NCBI GenBank assembly: GCA_945888435.1
Contig: CAMCZW010000001.1
Location: 62,001 to 126,000, forward strand
Length of the DNA stretch: 64,000 nt
Source: a bacterium UBP8_UBA817
Lineage (GTDB): Bacteria; Margulisbacteria; Marinamargulisbacteria; SXXA01; SICP01
Direction of reading: 5' to 3'
A model generated the notes under the pieces. The model was not told the DNA's origin and did not search any database. It was given only the letters and a program-made list of their open reading frames with translations. Below are positions 35,149 through 44,053 of this stretch, piece after piece (within the stretch, counting starts at the first letter, position 1; every line of letters begins with the position of its first letter). The translations under genes and the position numbers were made by a program.

Positions 35149-35370
35149 ATGACACTTCAAGAATGTGACAGCGATACAAGCGCTGTAATATCAGAAATTT
35201 CAACAGAGTGGGAAGGACGCCTCCGATTTATGGAAATTGGCGGAATTCAAGGGACTCAGATCAAAATTCATAACCGAATCGGTAAAACAGGCTCCATTAT
35301 CCTGTCATTACGCGACACTAAATTTGCCATCCGGTACCAAGACGCCGAATACATTCGAGTCGCCCAATAG
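35149..35370 (+). CDS. feoA: Ferrous iron transport protein FeoA
   Basis: The 73-aa protein has the small SH3-like FeoA fold with R-L-R-F-M-E-I-G-G-I-Q-G-T near residue 24 (usual form RLxxLGxxxGxxV), I-S-L-R-D-T-K-F-A-I-R near residue 50 and an A-E-Y-I-R-V end. FeoA is a cytoplasmic partner of the FeoB channel. The gene is 3 bp before feoB and follows the iron-regulated-type promoter. Confidence 0.88.
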   Translation: MTLQECDSDTSAVISEISTEWEGRLRFMEIGGIQGTQIKIHNRIGKTGSIILSLRDTKFAIRYQDAEYIRVAQ

Positions 35371-35373
35371 TTC

Positions 35374-37185
35374 ATGGAAACGGCGCCTACTAGCCAGATC
35401 ATTCTGATTGGCGCTCCCAACAGCGGCAAAACCACCTTATTTAACAATCTCACCAAATTAAGATACAAAACCGTCAACTATCCCGGTTCTACTGTTGAAT
35501 CCGCGATTGGCTCTCTCAAATATAGCGATCAAAAAAAACATCCCATCACAATCACAGATACTCCCGGCATCATCTCCCTAGTCCCTCAATCAGATGACGA
35601 AGAAGTTACCCTTAAAGTGATTCAGGATTTTAAAGACGCAACTATTGTATTAGTCATCAATAGCACCCAATTACAACGCCAACTCGCTTTGTTTAAACAA
35701 CTGGCCTATATGCAAATCATCCCTCTCGTTATTTTGAGCATGTATGACATCAGCCAATCTGAACAAACTAAAATCAACCAGGCATCTCTCTCAGCCATAC
35801 TTGGCACCAAAATCTACCCCATCAATGGCACCAACAAAACACAAGTCCAAGCCCTCGCAGAAACTCTCGGTGTAGCCTCCCAAAGTCATCCCAAAACAGA
35901 CACTAAAAAAATGCCAATCCTCAATGAAGCTGAAATCGAAAGTACCATTCGCTGGGCCGAGGAAATCTCCAAATCTGTAACAACCAACTCATCACACTCA
36001 AAAAAGTATGACCCCGATAAGATCTTACTCCACTCCATCTTTGGTCCTATTTTATTTTGCAGTATTTTACTGGCCAGCTTTTGGATAATCTTCTCAGTCG
36101 CCACTCCAATTATGGATCAAATTGATGCATTAATCGTCAAAACTCAAATGACAATTTCAGCCATTTCATCGCCTGGAATCATCACCCAAATCATCACCAA
36201 CGGAGTAGTCCCCAGTATTGGCGGAATCCTGATCTTTGTCCCTCAAATTATGCTTCTATTTCTACTCATCGGATTACTTGAAAGTAGTGGATACCTCGCA
36301 AGAGGGGCCGCATTACTCGATCGTCCACTCTCCAAAATGGGTCTCAACGGCCGCAGTTTTGCTCCGCTTTTATCAGGCTTTGTCTGCGCTATCCCCGCCA
36401 TATTATCCACCCGTACCATCTCTAATAAAAAAGAGCGCCTCATTACCCAACTCGTTATCCCGCTTATGAGCTGCTCCGCACGGCTACCAGTCTACGGATT
36501 ACTACTCACACTCTTAGCCATCCGCCAGTCTCCACTATGGGCCAGCGTCGGCATGATTGGAATTTATGCCACAAGTATCATCATTAGCGCCCTCATCGCA
36601 AAATTCCTCGATAAAGTCATCCCAAGCACAGAAAATACCGGATTTTATATTGAGCTCCCAAAACTCCAAAAACCAGATTGGAAAGGGATTTTAGTCCAAA
36701 GCATGCACCAAACCATGCAATTCATCAAAAAAGCAGGACCAATTATCTTTATCGTGGGCATCGCATTATGGGCATTGTCCGAATACCCCAATCCAGCACA
36801 CCCCTATGCAGAATTCTTAGGAAAATGGCTCAATCCCATCTGGCATCCAATGGGTATCGATTGGCGCATTGGTGTCGCACTCATCCTGTCCTTCGCTGCA
36901 AGAGAAGTATTTGTCTCCGCAGTGGCCGTCATTTTCGCCGTCGAAAGCGGGGCATCTATGATGAGCACGCTACAAAACGCCGCACTCCCGGATGGCAGTC
37001 CACTCTTCAGCCCTGCATCAATGATTGGACTGATCCTATTTTTCATGGTTTCCATGCAATGTATGTCCACTCTGGCCGTTATTAAGCAAGAAACCGGTAA
37101 ATGGAAATGGCCAATCCTGATTACAATCGCTTATACGCTTCTGGGCTATGGCTTAGCAGTAGCAGCCTACCAGTTTCTTAAATAA
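35374..37185 (+). CDS. feoB: Ferrous iron transporter FeoB
   Basis: FeoB imports Fe2+ across the inner membrane. Its N-terminal G domain has G1 G-A-P-N-S-G-K-T near residue 13, G3 D-T-P-G and a G4 region S-M-Y-D. The membrane part (from about residue 220) holds two Gate repeats with G-L-L-E-S-S-G-Y-L-A-R and C-A-I-P-A-I and, near residue 510, A-A-R-E-V-F-V-S. At 603 aa it is shorter than the usual 700-770, mainly because the linker and tail are reduced. No feoC is evident. Confidence 0.93.
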   Translation: METAPTSQIILIGAPNSGKTTLFNNLTKLRYKTVNYPGSTVESAIGSLKYSDQKKHPITITDTPGIISLVPQSDDEEVTLKVIQDFKDATIVLVINSTQLQRQLALFKQLAYMQIIPLVILSMYDISQSEQTKINQASLSAILGTKIYPINGTNKTQVQALAETLGVASQSHPKTDTKKMPILNEAEIESTIRWAEEISKSVTTNSSHSKKYDPDKILLHSIFGPILFCSILLASFWIIFSVATPIMDQIDALIVKTQMTISAISSPGIITQIITNGVVPSIGGILIFVPQIMLLFLLIGLLESSGYLARGAALLDRPLSKMGLNGRSFAPLLSGFVCAIPAILSTRTISNKKERLITQLVIPLMSCSARLPVYGLLLTLLAIRQSPLWASVGMIGIYATSIIISALIAKFLDKVIPSTENTGFYIELPKLQKPDWKGILVQSMHQTMQFIKKAGPIIFIVGIALWALSEYPNPAHPYAEFLGKWLNPIWHPMGIDWRIGVALILSFAAREVFVSAVAVIFAVESGASMMSTLQNAALPDGSPLFSPASMIGLILFFMVSMQCMSTLAVIKQETGKWKWPILITIAYTLLGYGLAVAAYQFLK

Positions 37186-37188
37186 TCT

Positions 37189-37389
37189 TTAAAGATAGGG
37201 TTTCGTTTCATTTTCAAGTATCTGTAATCGCGCAGTCAACTCATCACTAAGTTGATTAAAGCTACTGACATTCAGCAAAGTTGCTAAAATCTCTGTAACG
37301 CTCGCTTTTTTAGAAAGCATATCCTGACACAGGGTCAAAAATAAAATAGGGAGGCGAATCAAACTAGGCTCCTCTTCTGGAAATACCAA
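37189..37389 (-). CDS. Short ORF of doubtful status downstream of feoB
   Basis: This 66-aa frame opens with TTG and has no convincing ribosome site. It reads helical and Leu-rich with an E-E-E-P near the start. A second frame just upstream (I-S-E-D-D-E-D-D-R-I-E-V-V-T-P-A) also looks protein-like, so this may be the tail of a decayed gene broken by a frameshift near 37390. The remaining stretch to 37527 shows no feature. Confidence 0.25.
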   Translation of the reverse strand: MVFPEEEPSLIRLPILFLTLCQDMLSKKASVTEILATLLNVSSFNQLSDELTARLQILENETKPYL

Positions 37390-37527
37390 TAGGCAGGAGG
37401 GAGAGCGGGGGTAACAACCTCAATTCGATCGTCCTCGTCATCTTCTGAAATTCAGATACCCTTAGAATTAGCCCATCATTATCAGATAAACCGCTTAAAA
37501 TTTTATACATAAAAACAGTAAGGCTTA

Positions 37528-38205
37528 TTAATAAAGTCGAATAGAATCAATCAAAAAGTCAACTTTACCCTTTTCCTGGTTGGCAAATACAACAAATTGA
37601 AGCTGTAAAAGTCCGCCAGACCCATCTTTTTTAGACGGATTAAAAATATTATCGCCAGCCTGAGAATTTTCGTCTCTAAAATTAGTGAGGGGGATAATCA
37701 CAACTCGCCACCCCATCCAGGTCACATCCATCGTATAAATAAACTTATCATCATAAAGAGTCTGAGAGGGAGCGCTACTGCTACGCTCTAAGACCTCATT
37801 TTTATTATCATCATCATAAAGCTCAATCTGCAAACTACCTGATTGAGTCCCAGTGCCTCTCACGAGCAACTTCATAAACTGATATTGAGATCCATCAATA
37901 CGGAGATACGCGCCAACTCCACCCACATACCAACTCGTCGTAGTCCCAGAAAGGCGCAAACTATTGATCCCTAAATGTTGAAATTCTGTAAAATCATTTT
38001 GCTTGATTTCAGCAGTCAGGCCACCAAATAAAAACCATTTGGGACCATCTACTAAATTCGCATCCTCAAAGTCATCCAAAATCAACGGACGCCCCGCATA
38101 AAGCGAAGATCCAAATAAACAAAAGAATAAACAGAAAAAAAGAAAAAAAGAAACGCTATAACGGCGCAAGGTAAATGGTGTAGTCATCCAGTTGTGCATT
38201 TTCAT
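37528..38205 (-). CDS. Secreted protein, possible carbohydrate-binding beta-sandwich
   Basis: The 225-aa protein has a long Phe/Leu-rich signal segment (residues about 18-36, then S-L-Y-A-G). The mature part begins R-P-L-I-L-D-D-F-E-D, a start common to CBM11/CIA30-type galactose-binding folds, and ends F-L-I-D-S-I-R-L-Y, also typical. It may bind glycans in the envelope; no catalytic residues are seen. In-frame ATGs at 38205, 38199 and 38187 are all possible. The gene overlaps the tilS 3' end by up to 50 bp. Confidence 0.6.
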   Translation of the reverse strand: MKMHNWMTTPFTLRRYSVSFFLFFCLFFCLFGSSLYAGRPLILDDFEDANLVDGPKWFLFGGLTAEIKQNDFTEFQHLGINSLRLSGTTTSWYVGGVGAYLRIDGSQYQFMKLLVRGTGTQSGSLQIELYDDDNKNEVLERSSSAPSQTLYDDKFIYTMDVTWMGWRVVIIPLTNFRDENSQAGDNIFNPSKKDGSGGLLQLQFVVFANQEKGKVDFLIDSIRLY

Positions 38206-39490
38206 TAAATTTCAGCGCCCCTTCATGAACAGAAACTAAACCTGGTCCCCATAATAATTGATGCTCATAAAAAAATAAAGGTAAACTGTCCCGTTTAAAA
38301 GGTAAAACATGACGACTTTTCATCAATTTCCACACACATCGGTCAATTAAAAGCCCTTTCGGCTTATACCGATCCCCATCCAAATACGGCCTTACAGTCA
38401 CACAAGAGGCATCTGCAGGAAGCTTAATCGTAATCCCATGGGCATCTTCAGGAAGCGATCCTAGGTCAAAATAAACACCAAAACCAAGCTCTGGCAGAAG
38501 TAGGGGAGTCCCCAATTCCAAACGATGAGAATAAAAACCAGGTTTTTTCATTCCACGAACAATCACCAGCGACTTTCCATTCCACTCCGAAAACGCATCC
38601 GTCGGCAAACTACACCTTCCAAGCATCTTACTTTCCAAACCTTCACACAATCGAGAGACATGCACCGACGAAATCCCCCAATAGGGTGGTAAAATTCGGA
38701 AATGTCGATGAAAATATGCCCACGCCAAGGTCAGTAACCTCACACCTATATGGGGCAAAAACACCGGAGAAATTGACGCCATCCCCACCTTAGAAAACTC
38801 CACAAAGTTCTCCGAAAAATGACAATACTCCGATAAAATCCGGTCCACTTCAGCAGAAATCGCAATCGCCTGCTTTCTTTGAATCGAAAAAAATCCAAAC
38901 AACGCCCCCCGATAATCCGAGTTAATCCGGCTCGCCTGTGGTAAAAACTCATGTCTTACCCAATTTCGCGTATAATTCACATCCGCATTCGTCTCATCGA
39001 TCGAATACGAAAGTTGATTAGCATCCAAATAGGCCAAAATTTCCGCCTTAGAAATCTCCAAAAGCGGACGCACCCAAGTCACGCCATACGCTTCAGTCCT
39101 CTCCAAAAAAGGCCGCCAGTGAGATCCAGTCCCACGAAATAATTTCAGCATCATCGTTTCAATGTCATCATCCAAATGATGCCCCAAAACCACTTCTTTC
39201 TTTCCAAATAATTTAGAAAAGTGAATTAAAAAACTCTTCCTCAAACTATGGGCGGCAGCCTCAAAAGACACCCCGTATTTTCGCTGGTACCCAGCAATTG
39301 GCAATTTTCTAAAGCAACACTTTAATCCTAGTTCAGCAGATAATATCTTAATCGCTTCAATTTCATCTTTCGCTTCAGGTCTTAGTCCATGGTCAAAATA
39401 AATCAAGATAATCTGATCAGGAGGGGTGGCCTTCAAAATCAGATCTAGTAAATACCTGCTATCCGGTCCGTGAGAATACGATAAAATCAC
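38156..39490 (-). CDS. tilS: tRNA(Ile)-lysidine synthase
   Basis: TilS converts C34 of the minor Ile tRNA to lysidine so it reads AUA. The ATP-pyrophosphatase loop is S-H-G-P-D-S instead of S-G-G-x-D-S. The downstream signatures are intact: F-D-H-G-L-R near residue 33, S-F-E-A-A-A-H near 75, G-H-H-L-D-D-D-I-E-T near 100 and N-W-V-R-H-E near 170. A GTG at 39490 overlaps the argS stop by 4 bp (GTGA) and gives the usual short N-terminus; a GTG at 39529 would add 13 residues. The C-terminal region is of normal length. Confidence 0.88.
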   Translation of the reverse strand: MILSYSHGPDSRYLLDLILKATPPDQIILIYFDHGLRPEAKDEIEAIKILSAELGLKCCFRKLPIAGYQRKYGVSFEAAAHSLRKSFLIHFSKLFGKKEVVLGHHLDDDIETMMLKLFRGTGSHWRPFLERTEAYGVTWVRPLLEISKAEILAYLDANQLSYSIDETNADVNYTRNWVRHEFLPQASRINSDYRGALFGFFSIQRKQAIAISAEVDRILSEYCHFSENFVEFSKVGMASISPVFLPHIGVRLLTLAWAYFHRHFRILPPYWGISSVHVSRLCEGLESKMLGRCSLPTDAFSEWNGKSLVIVRGMKKPGFYSHRLELGTPLLLPELGFGVYFDLGSLPEDAHGITIKLPADASCVTVRPYLDGDRYKPKGLLIDRCVWKLMKSRHVLPFKRDSLPLFFYEHQLLWGPGLVSVHEGALKFNENAQLDDYTIYLAPL

Positions 39491-41055
39491 ATTGACTGAG
39501 GGGCAGAAATCCCCAAAATACCAAAGCACTCTTTAAACACTAATTGCAATTGTTTCAAAATAATAATTCGCTGAGCTTGTTGATGAGGTTCAGCTCTCAA
39601 AATCGGGTTAAATTCATAAAATAAATGAAACGATTTCGCCAAAATATACGTATAATGCACCACTTTATGAGGCGACAGTTGAAGCGCAGAATGCCAAATC
39701 ACATCCTCAAACCGCAATACTTCTAATACCACGTCTCGCTCACTTGGAGACAATTCAATCCCATCCTTTTTAATGGCATTGAGTTGACCATCATCCAGTT
39801 TCGACAAAATATTACAAATCCGGGCATACGCATATTGCACATAAAACACCGGGTTATCCGATGACTGTTTTACGGCCAACGACAAATCAAAATCCAAATG
39901 AGTATCCGGGCTTTTTTCAAGTAAAAAATATCGGGTCGCATCTACTCCAATTTCGTCCATCACATCTTCAAGCATAATCATATCGCCAGTCCGCTTGGAC
40001 ATCCGCACAGGCTGACCATCTCTAAATAAATTCACCAATTGACCAATGATGACTTTAAAAGTCACATCATCAACAAAATTAATTCCTTTAAATGCTTTGA
40101 CACAAGCCTTAATTCGATGAACATACCCATGATGATCTGCACCAAATAAATTAACCAATCGAGTATAACCACGAGTCAATTTTGTATAATGATAGGCAAT
40201 ATCCGATGCAAAATAGGTATAACTACCATCTGCTTTAATGACGACACGGTCTTTATCATCCCCAAAGTCCGTCGATTTAAACCAAACGGCCCCCTCTGAC
40301 TCATAAATAAATCCAAGACCTTTTAACTCAGAAATTGCCCGTTCTACATTATTGATTTGGGGTTGGATTAAAGAAGATTCTTTAAACCATTCATCAAACT
40401 CAACTCCCAAACCCTTAAGCACCTGCCGCTGAGAGGTAAGCATGGCCTGGAGTGGATCCTGATCAGATTTCGCAAGCTCCGCAATATAGGCTCCATGGTA
40501 CCCATTTTCAGGCACACCCTTACCATCGCGGACGCCAGTCACACTCGCGTAAAACAAATTAACCTGATTACCCGCATCATTAATATAAAACTCAGAGTCC
40601 GCCTTAATCCCAACCCGCTTAAGCAAGTGAACTAGCGAACTCCCAATTACTGCCCAACGGCCATGACCAATATGAAGTGGCCCTGTTGGATTAGCAGAAA
40701 CATACTCCACTAAAAACCGATCATCAGACTCAGGAAAATCCATTTTATCTACTGACCAAGCAAAAAATCGCGTCCACAATCCCTGATTATTAAGCGCAAT
40801 ATTCACAAATCCATTTAAAGGAGAGGCTTTCCCAAGCTCAGAAAATCCAGAATCCTGATTCAAAATGCCACAAACCTTATCTGCAATCTCCATCGGAGAC
40901 CGCTTCAAAGTCTTGGCCAATTGAAAAGCCACATTCGTCGCATAGTCCCCATGCTCAAGAAAACGAGGAGCTTCTAAAACAATTTCAGATGAAAATCCAA
41001 TATCCGATTTGGATAAAGAATTAGTAATAATACGTTCAATTTCACGCTTTAGCAT
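39487..41055 (-). CDS. argS: Arginyl-tRNA synthetase
   Basis: The class I synthetase charges tRNA-Arg. It has the N-terminal Add-1 domain, then S-A-N-P-T-G-P-L-H-I-G-H-G-R near residue 120 and the KMSKS variant V-R-M-S-K-R-T-G near residue 350. The C-terminal helical anticodon-binding region includes Y-V-Q-Y-A-Y-A-R. At 522 aa it is slightly short but complete. It is coupled to tilS by a 4-bp overlap. A palindromic repeat lies upstream. Confidence 0.95.
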   Translation of the reverse strand: MLKREIERIITNSLSKSDIGFSSEIVLEAPRFLEHGDYATNVAFQLAKTLKRSPMEIADKVCGILNQDSGFSELGKASPLNGFVNIALNNQGLWTRFFAWSVDKMDFPESDDRFLVEYVSANPTGPLHIGHGRWAVIGSSLVHLLKRVGIKADSEFYINDAGNQVNLFYASVTGVRDGKGVPENGYHGAYIAELAKSDQDPLQAMLTSQRQVLKGLGVEFDEWFKESSLIQPQINNVERAISELKGLGFIYESEGAVWFKSTDFGDDKDRVVIKADGSYTYFASDIAYHYTKLTRGYTRLVNLFGADHHGYVHRIKACVKAFKGINFVDDVTFKVIIGQLVNLFRDGQPVRMSKRTGDMIMLEDVMDEIGVDATRYFLLEKSPDTHLDFDLSLAVKQSSDNPVFYVQYAYARICNILSKLDDGQLNAIKKDGIELSPSERDVVLEVLRFEDVIWHSALQLSPHKVVHYTYILAKSFHLFYEFNPILRAEPHQQAQRIIILKQLQLVFKECFGILGISAPQSM

Positions 41056-41126
41056 AATTCACCTAATAAATAACTTTGCGCAAACTGTAGCATAGAAATC
41101 CACCTCATCCCACACCTCCTACATTT

Positions 41127-41251
41127 ACTTATTCCCCTTCCAGGAAGGGGTGGATCTGGCATTGCGTTAGCGATGGTAGAGACGGGGTAGTTACTTGGTA
41201 TCGCTAAACACCCCGTCACTTCGTGCCACCCCTCTCTAGAGGGGAATAAGC
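41127..41251. repeat. Nested palindromic repeat element, family 2 (copy 1)
   Basis: The outer arms CTTATTCCCCT (41128-41138) and AGGGGAATAAG (41240-41250) enclose further pairs: AGGGGTGG with CCACCCCT (41226-41233) and GACGGGGT (41181-41188) with ACCCCGTC (41210-41217). The element can fold into one long hairpin. A 32-bp block at 41203-41234 is identical to 42956-42987. It encodes nothing and sits between argS and the tRNA genes. Confidence 0.75.
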
Positions 41252-41348
41252 AAGATATAAGTCAAAGAAGAATGAGTAAGTATACAGCCCAAAAATAAGG
41301 AGGTTGCCCCAAGGCATTTTTTTTACTACAATCATGCACTCCTGATAG

Positions 41349-41424
41349 GCCGGCGTAGCTCAGTTGGTAGAGCAACTGATTTGTAATCAGTAGGTCGGAG
41401 GTTCGATTCCCTTCGCCGGCTCCA
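41349..41424 (+). tRNA. tRNA-Thr (anticodon TGT)
   Basis: The cloverleaf is complete: acceptor arm GCCGGCG with CGCCGGC, the D-loop box AGCTCAGTTGGTAGAGC, anticodon loop TTTGTAA giving TGT, T-loop GTTCGATTC, discriminator T and an encoded CCA. It is followed 3 bp later by tRNA-Phe. Confidence 0.95.
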
Positions 41425-41427
41425 GAA

Positions 41428-41503
<76 letters not shown>

Positions 41504-41525
41504 CTTCATAATAAAAGAGCAATTT

Positions 41526-42554
41526 ATGGCAAAAAGAAGTCCAGACCAAGACAACCTTCCCAATCCTACCAATACCGGAATATTTGGACTAACCTGCAGC
41601 CAAGATGAAGCAGAATTTATCATTATTCCAATTCCTTGGGATGTCACAGTTAGCTATAAAGACGGCACTTCCAAAGGGCCAGAATCCGTTATCAAAGCAT
41701 CTCCTCAACTCGATTTATTCAATCAATCACTCCTTGGTAAAAATATCAATATCGTTTATGCCGTCCCCGTCAACGAGACTTGGAAATCAGAAAACACCCG
41801 TTTAAGAGAAATTTCCACAAGACTCATCAAAAAAATGGAAAACGGAGATATTTTTTCTCCCGCCGATCAAGCAGAACTCGATGACGTCAATAACAGCTGC
41901 GAAAAACTCCATCAAGAGGTAGAAAAGCTATCCGAAAGCTTCTTAAATCAAGGCAAAACCGTCGGACTCCTCGGTGGCGATCACAGTACCAGTCTTGGAA
42001 ATATCCGTGCCGTGTCCAAAAAATTCCCTGGCTTAGGCGTCATTCAAATTGATGCCCACATGGATTTAAGAAAATGTTTCGAAAGATTTCCATATTCTCA
42101 TGCCTCCATTATTTACAACTCACTTTCAAACCAAAATATCTCCAAAATTATTCAAGTCGGCATCCGAGACTATTGCGAATTTGAGTATGATCAAATGGTT
42201 GAAAGTAATGGCAAAGTCCAAACTTTTTTTGATCTCCAATTAAAAGAACGCCAATTTAAAGGGGAGTCATGGCACCAAATTTGCCATTCCATCATTAATG
42301 CTCTCCCACAGCAAGTCTATATTACATTTGATATTGACGGCCTCACTCCTGCAGAGTGTCCAGACACAGGCACCCCAGTCCCCGGTGGATTCACTTTTGC
42401 AGAAGCAGCTTATTTACTAAGGCAAATTAAAGAATCCGGACGAAAAGTTGTTGGCTTTGATCTTGTAGAAGTCGCCCCCAGCCAAAACGAAATTAATGTC
42501 ATTAACGGCGCAAGAGTCCTTTACGAACTCATTAAATCAAGTATGCAGGTATGA
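41526..42554 (+). CDS. Arginase/agmatinase-family ureohydrolase
   Basis: The 342-aa protein has the dimanganese site of the family: G-G-D-H-S near residue 160, D-A-H-M-D near 182 and F-D-I-D-G-L near 262 (usual SxDxDxxDP; here T-F-D-I-D-G-L-T-P). Agmatinase activity, giving putrescine and urea, is the most likely role, because the nearby nspC and carboxynorspermidine dehydrogenase genes extend putrescine. Arginase or guanidinobutyrase cannot be excluded. The ATG at 41526 lies just after tRNA-Phe. The following gene overlaps by 4 bp. Confidence 0.85.
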   Translation: MAKRSPDQDNLPNPTNTGIFGLTCSQDEAEFIIIPIPWDVTVSYKDGTSKGPESVIKASPQLDLFNQSLLGKNINIVYAVPVNETWKSENTRLREISTRLIKKMENGDIFSPADQAELDDVNNSCEKLHQEVEKLSESFLNQGKTVGLLGGDHSTSLGNIRAVSKKFPGLGVIQIDAHMDLRKCFERFPYSHASIIYNSLSNQNISKIIQVGIRDYCEFEYDQMVESNGKVQTFFDLQLKERQFKGESWHQICHSIINALPQQVYITFDIDGLTPAECPDTGTPVPGGFTFAEAAYLLRQIKESGRKVVGFDLVEVAPSQNEINVINGARVLYELIKSSMQV

Positions 42555-42955
42555 GAAAATTTAGAAATATACGGCTGATCAGTATATTTCTATCCCTCAT
42601 GTTTTTAGCCACCCATACAGGAGTATCGTCATTACTCATCTCCCAGATATCCGAGTCTAAATCCCCCAAAAAAGACGCCTGCCAAACCACTTGCTGCTGC
42701 GCGCCCGGCAACTGCCACTGCGAGCATCACGAAACACCCAGCGGCCAAGTCCTCAGTATCGAGTCTCCGGATTGTAGCCCAATCAAAAAAGCAGCATCAC
42801 TATTCCCAAATCATAAAGATGTGCCAATTTCTCCCTTAATCACTCTAATTTGCCCAATTTTAACCGAATCTCATAATCAAACAGTTGAAAAAAAAATCGT
42901 AACGGACACAAGTTCCCCGCCTTTATTTAGGCCACCGATTTCCCAAGTGTCTTAA
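42551..42955 (+). CDS. Small secreted Cys/His-rich protein
   Basis: A 134-aa protein with an N-terminal hydrophobic segment (residues 8-28) and then a dense metal-ligand patch, C-Q-T-T-C-C-C-A-P-G-N-C-H-C-E-H-H, near residue 45. The remainder is unstructured-looking. I recognise no named family, but the patch suits binding of a thiophilic metal in the periplasm. It overlaps the ureohydrolase by 4 bp (ATGA). The outer-membrane barrel gene 88 bp downstream, which has a His-rich loop, may be its functional partner. Confidence 0.6.
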   Translation: MRKFRNIRLISIFLSLMFLATHTGVSSLLISQISESKSPKKDACQTTCCCAPGNCHCEHHETPSGQVLSIESPDCSPIKKAASLFPNHKDVPISPLITLICPILTESHNQTVEKKIVTDTSSPPLFRPPISQVS

Positions 42956-43017
42956 GCTAAACACCCCGTCACTTCGTGCCACCCCTCCGAAGCGTTAGCG
43001 TAGGAGGGACGGGGTAG
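42956..43017. repeat. Palindromic repeat element, family 2 (copy 2)
   Basis: The first 32 bp are identical to 41203-41234. ACCCCGTC (42963-42970) pairs with GACGGGGT (43008-43015), and CCCTCC (42983-42988) with GGAGGG (43003-43008). The loop holds GCGTTAGCG, also present in copy 1. It lies between the Cys-rich protein and barrel genes. Confidence 0.75.
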
Positions 43018-43043
43018 TCTCACATTTTCTCAGGAGCAAAATA

Positions 43044-44009
43044 ATGAAACACAAATCCACACTATGGATGTTGTTAAGCATGGTCTTATTTACATCCCAA
43101 TTACAAGCAACATGCGGTGCATATACCTGTCCAATACTTAATTTCACGCCTATTCCAGAGAAAAAGTTTGAGTTTGGGGTCGCTTACGAAAGTATCCATC
43201 AAGATCAAGTCTATGTCGGATCTGAGCGATCAACGGTAGGGGCCATCCCTCAGCATCATGATGAAAAAGAAACAAACACGCAGCACTATATTTTTTCTGC
43301 CAAATACAGATTAAGTGATACATCCAGAATTAGGGCAGAACTTCCCTATATTAACCGGTCACATGAGCACATACATAATCACCACGGAGAAAAAATACTA
43401 GATAGCTGGAACATGACAGGGGCAGGAGATGCATCACTTTTTTATGATAAGGTTTTACATCATACAGAAGTATCCAAACTAGCGCTCACAACCGGAGTCA
43501 AATTACCCACAGGTAAACGAGAAATTAAAAACGAAGACGGAGACACCGCCGAAGTCCCTATTCAACCCGGCACAGGATCTGTGGATTACTCCTTAGGACT
43601 GTTTTACCACCAAGGGCTATTTACAGTGCCCAATCTAGATGGGGATCAAGTCCTTCTCCCACTCAAGATTGGTGTCGGTTACACCATGAACGGAATAGGC
43701 ACTGATGGCTGGCAATTTGGAAACCAATTTTTAGGAAGCCTTGGGACTAGCTATTTAGTCTCCAAAAAAGTATCCCTGCACCTCGATACTATCTTTAGAA
43801 CCCAAGAAAAAGCAAATGCAGGCACAACCGGAGAACACACAGAAAGTACTGGCGGCCAATGGGTCTACTTAACACCCGGAGTCGAAGTAGCACTTAATGA
43901 CTGGTTCTCAATCAAAACCGCAATGCAATTTCCGCTATGGCAAGATGTCAACGGCATCCAACTCGTTTCTCCGTACAATATCAGAATCGACACAGCGATC
44001 AGATTCTAA
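43044..44009 (+). CDS. Outer-membrane beta-barrel protein (transporter-like)
   Basis: The 321-aa protein has a signal peptide (M-K-H-K-S-T-L-W ... L-Q-A) and alternating amphipathic strands ending in I-R-F, the terminal Phe signature of outer-membrane barrels. An early C-G-A-Y-T-C and a His-rich loop (H-E-H-I-H-N-H-H, near residue 110) suggest metal contact. The overall pattern resembles the MetA/phenol-pathway transporter-like barrels. The substrate is unknown. AGGAGC precedes the ATG. A hairpin follows the stop. Confidence 0.7.
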   Translation: MKHKSTLWMLLSMVLFTSQLQATCGAYTCPILNFTPIPEKKFEFGVAYESIHQDQVYVGSERSTVGAIPQHHDEKETNTQHYIFSAKYRLSDTSRIRAELPYINRSHEHIHNHHGEKILDSWNMTGAGDASLFYDKVLHHTEVSKLALTTGVKLPTGKREIKNEDGDTAEVPIQPGTGSVDYSLGLFYHQGLFTVPNLDGDQVLLPLKIGVGYTMNGIGTDGWQFGNQFLGSLGTSYLVSKKVSLHLDTIFRTQEKANAGTTGEHTESTGGQWVYLTPGVEVALNDWFSIKTAMQFPLWQDVNGIQLVSPYNIRIDTAIRF

Positions 44010-44021
44010 TCCACACAATCG

Positions 44022-44042
44022 GGGGCGTATGCAATACGCCCC
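44022..44042 (+). terminator. Hairpin between convergent genes
   Basis: GGGGCGTAT pairs perfectly with ATACGCCCC over a 3-nt loop. A T-rich stretch (ATTATTTTTT) follows about 10 nt later on the + strand. It lies between the stops of the barrel gene and nspC and could serve as a terminator, although the U-tract is displaced. Confidence 0.5.
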
Positions 44043-44053
44043 TAGGGGTACGA

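Noticed and set aside
36678-37085. 135-aa ORF inside feoB
   Set aside because: It is an alternative frame of the membrane domain with an unnatural Arg/His-rich composition.
39476-39483. A further TACGATAA near the argS/tilS junction as a fourth motif copy
   Set aside because: It lies inside coding sequence on the opposite strand to both genes and has no TGAAATT at the right distance that I could find.
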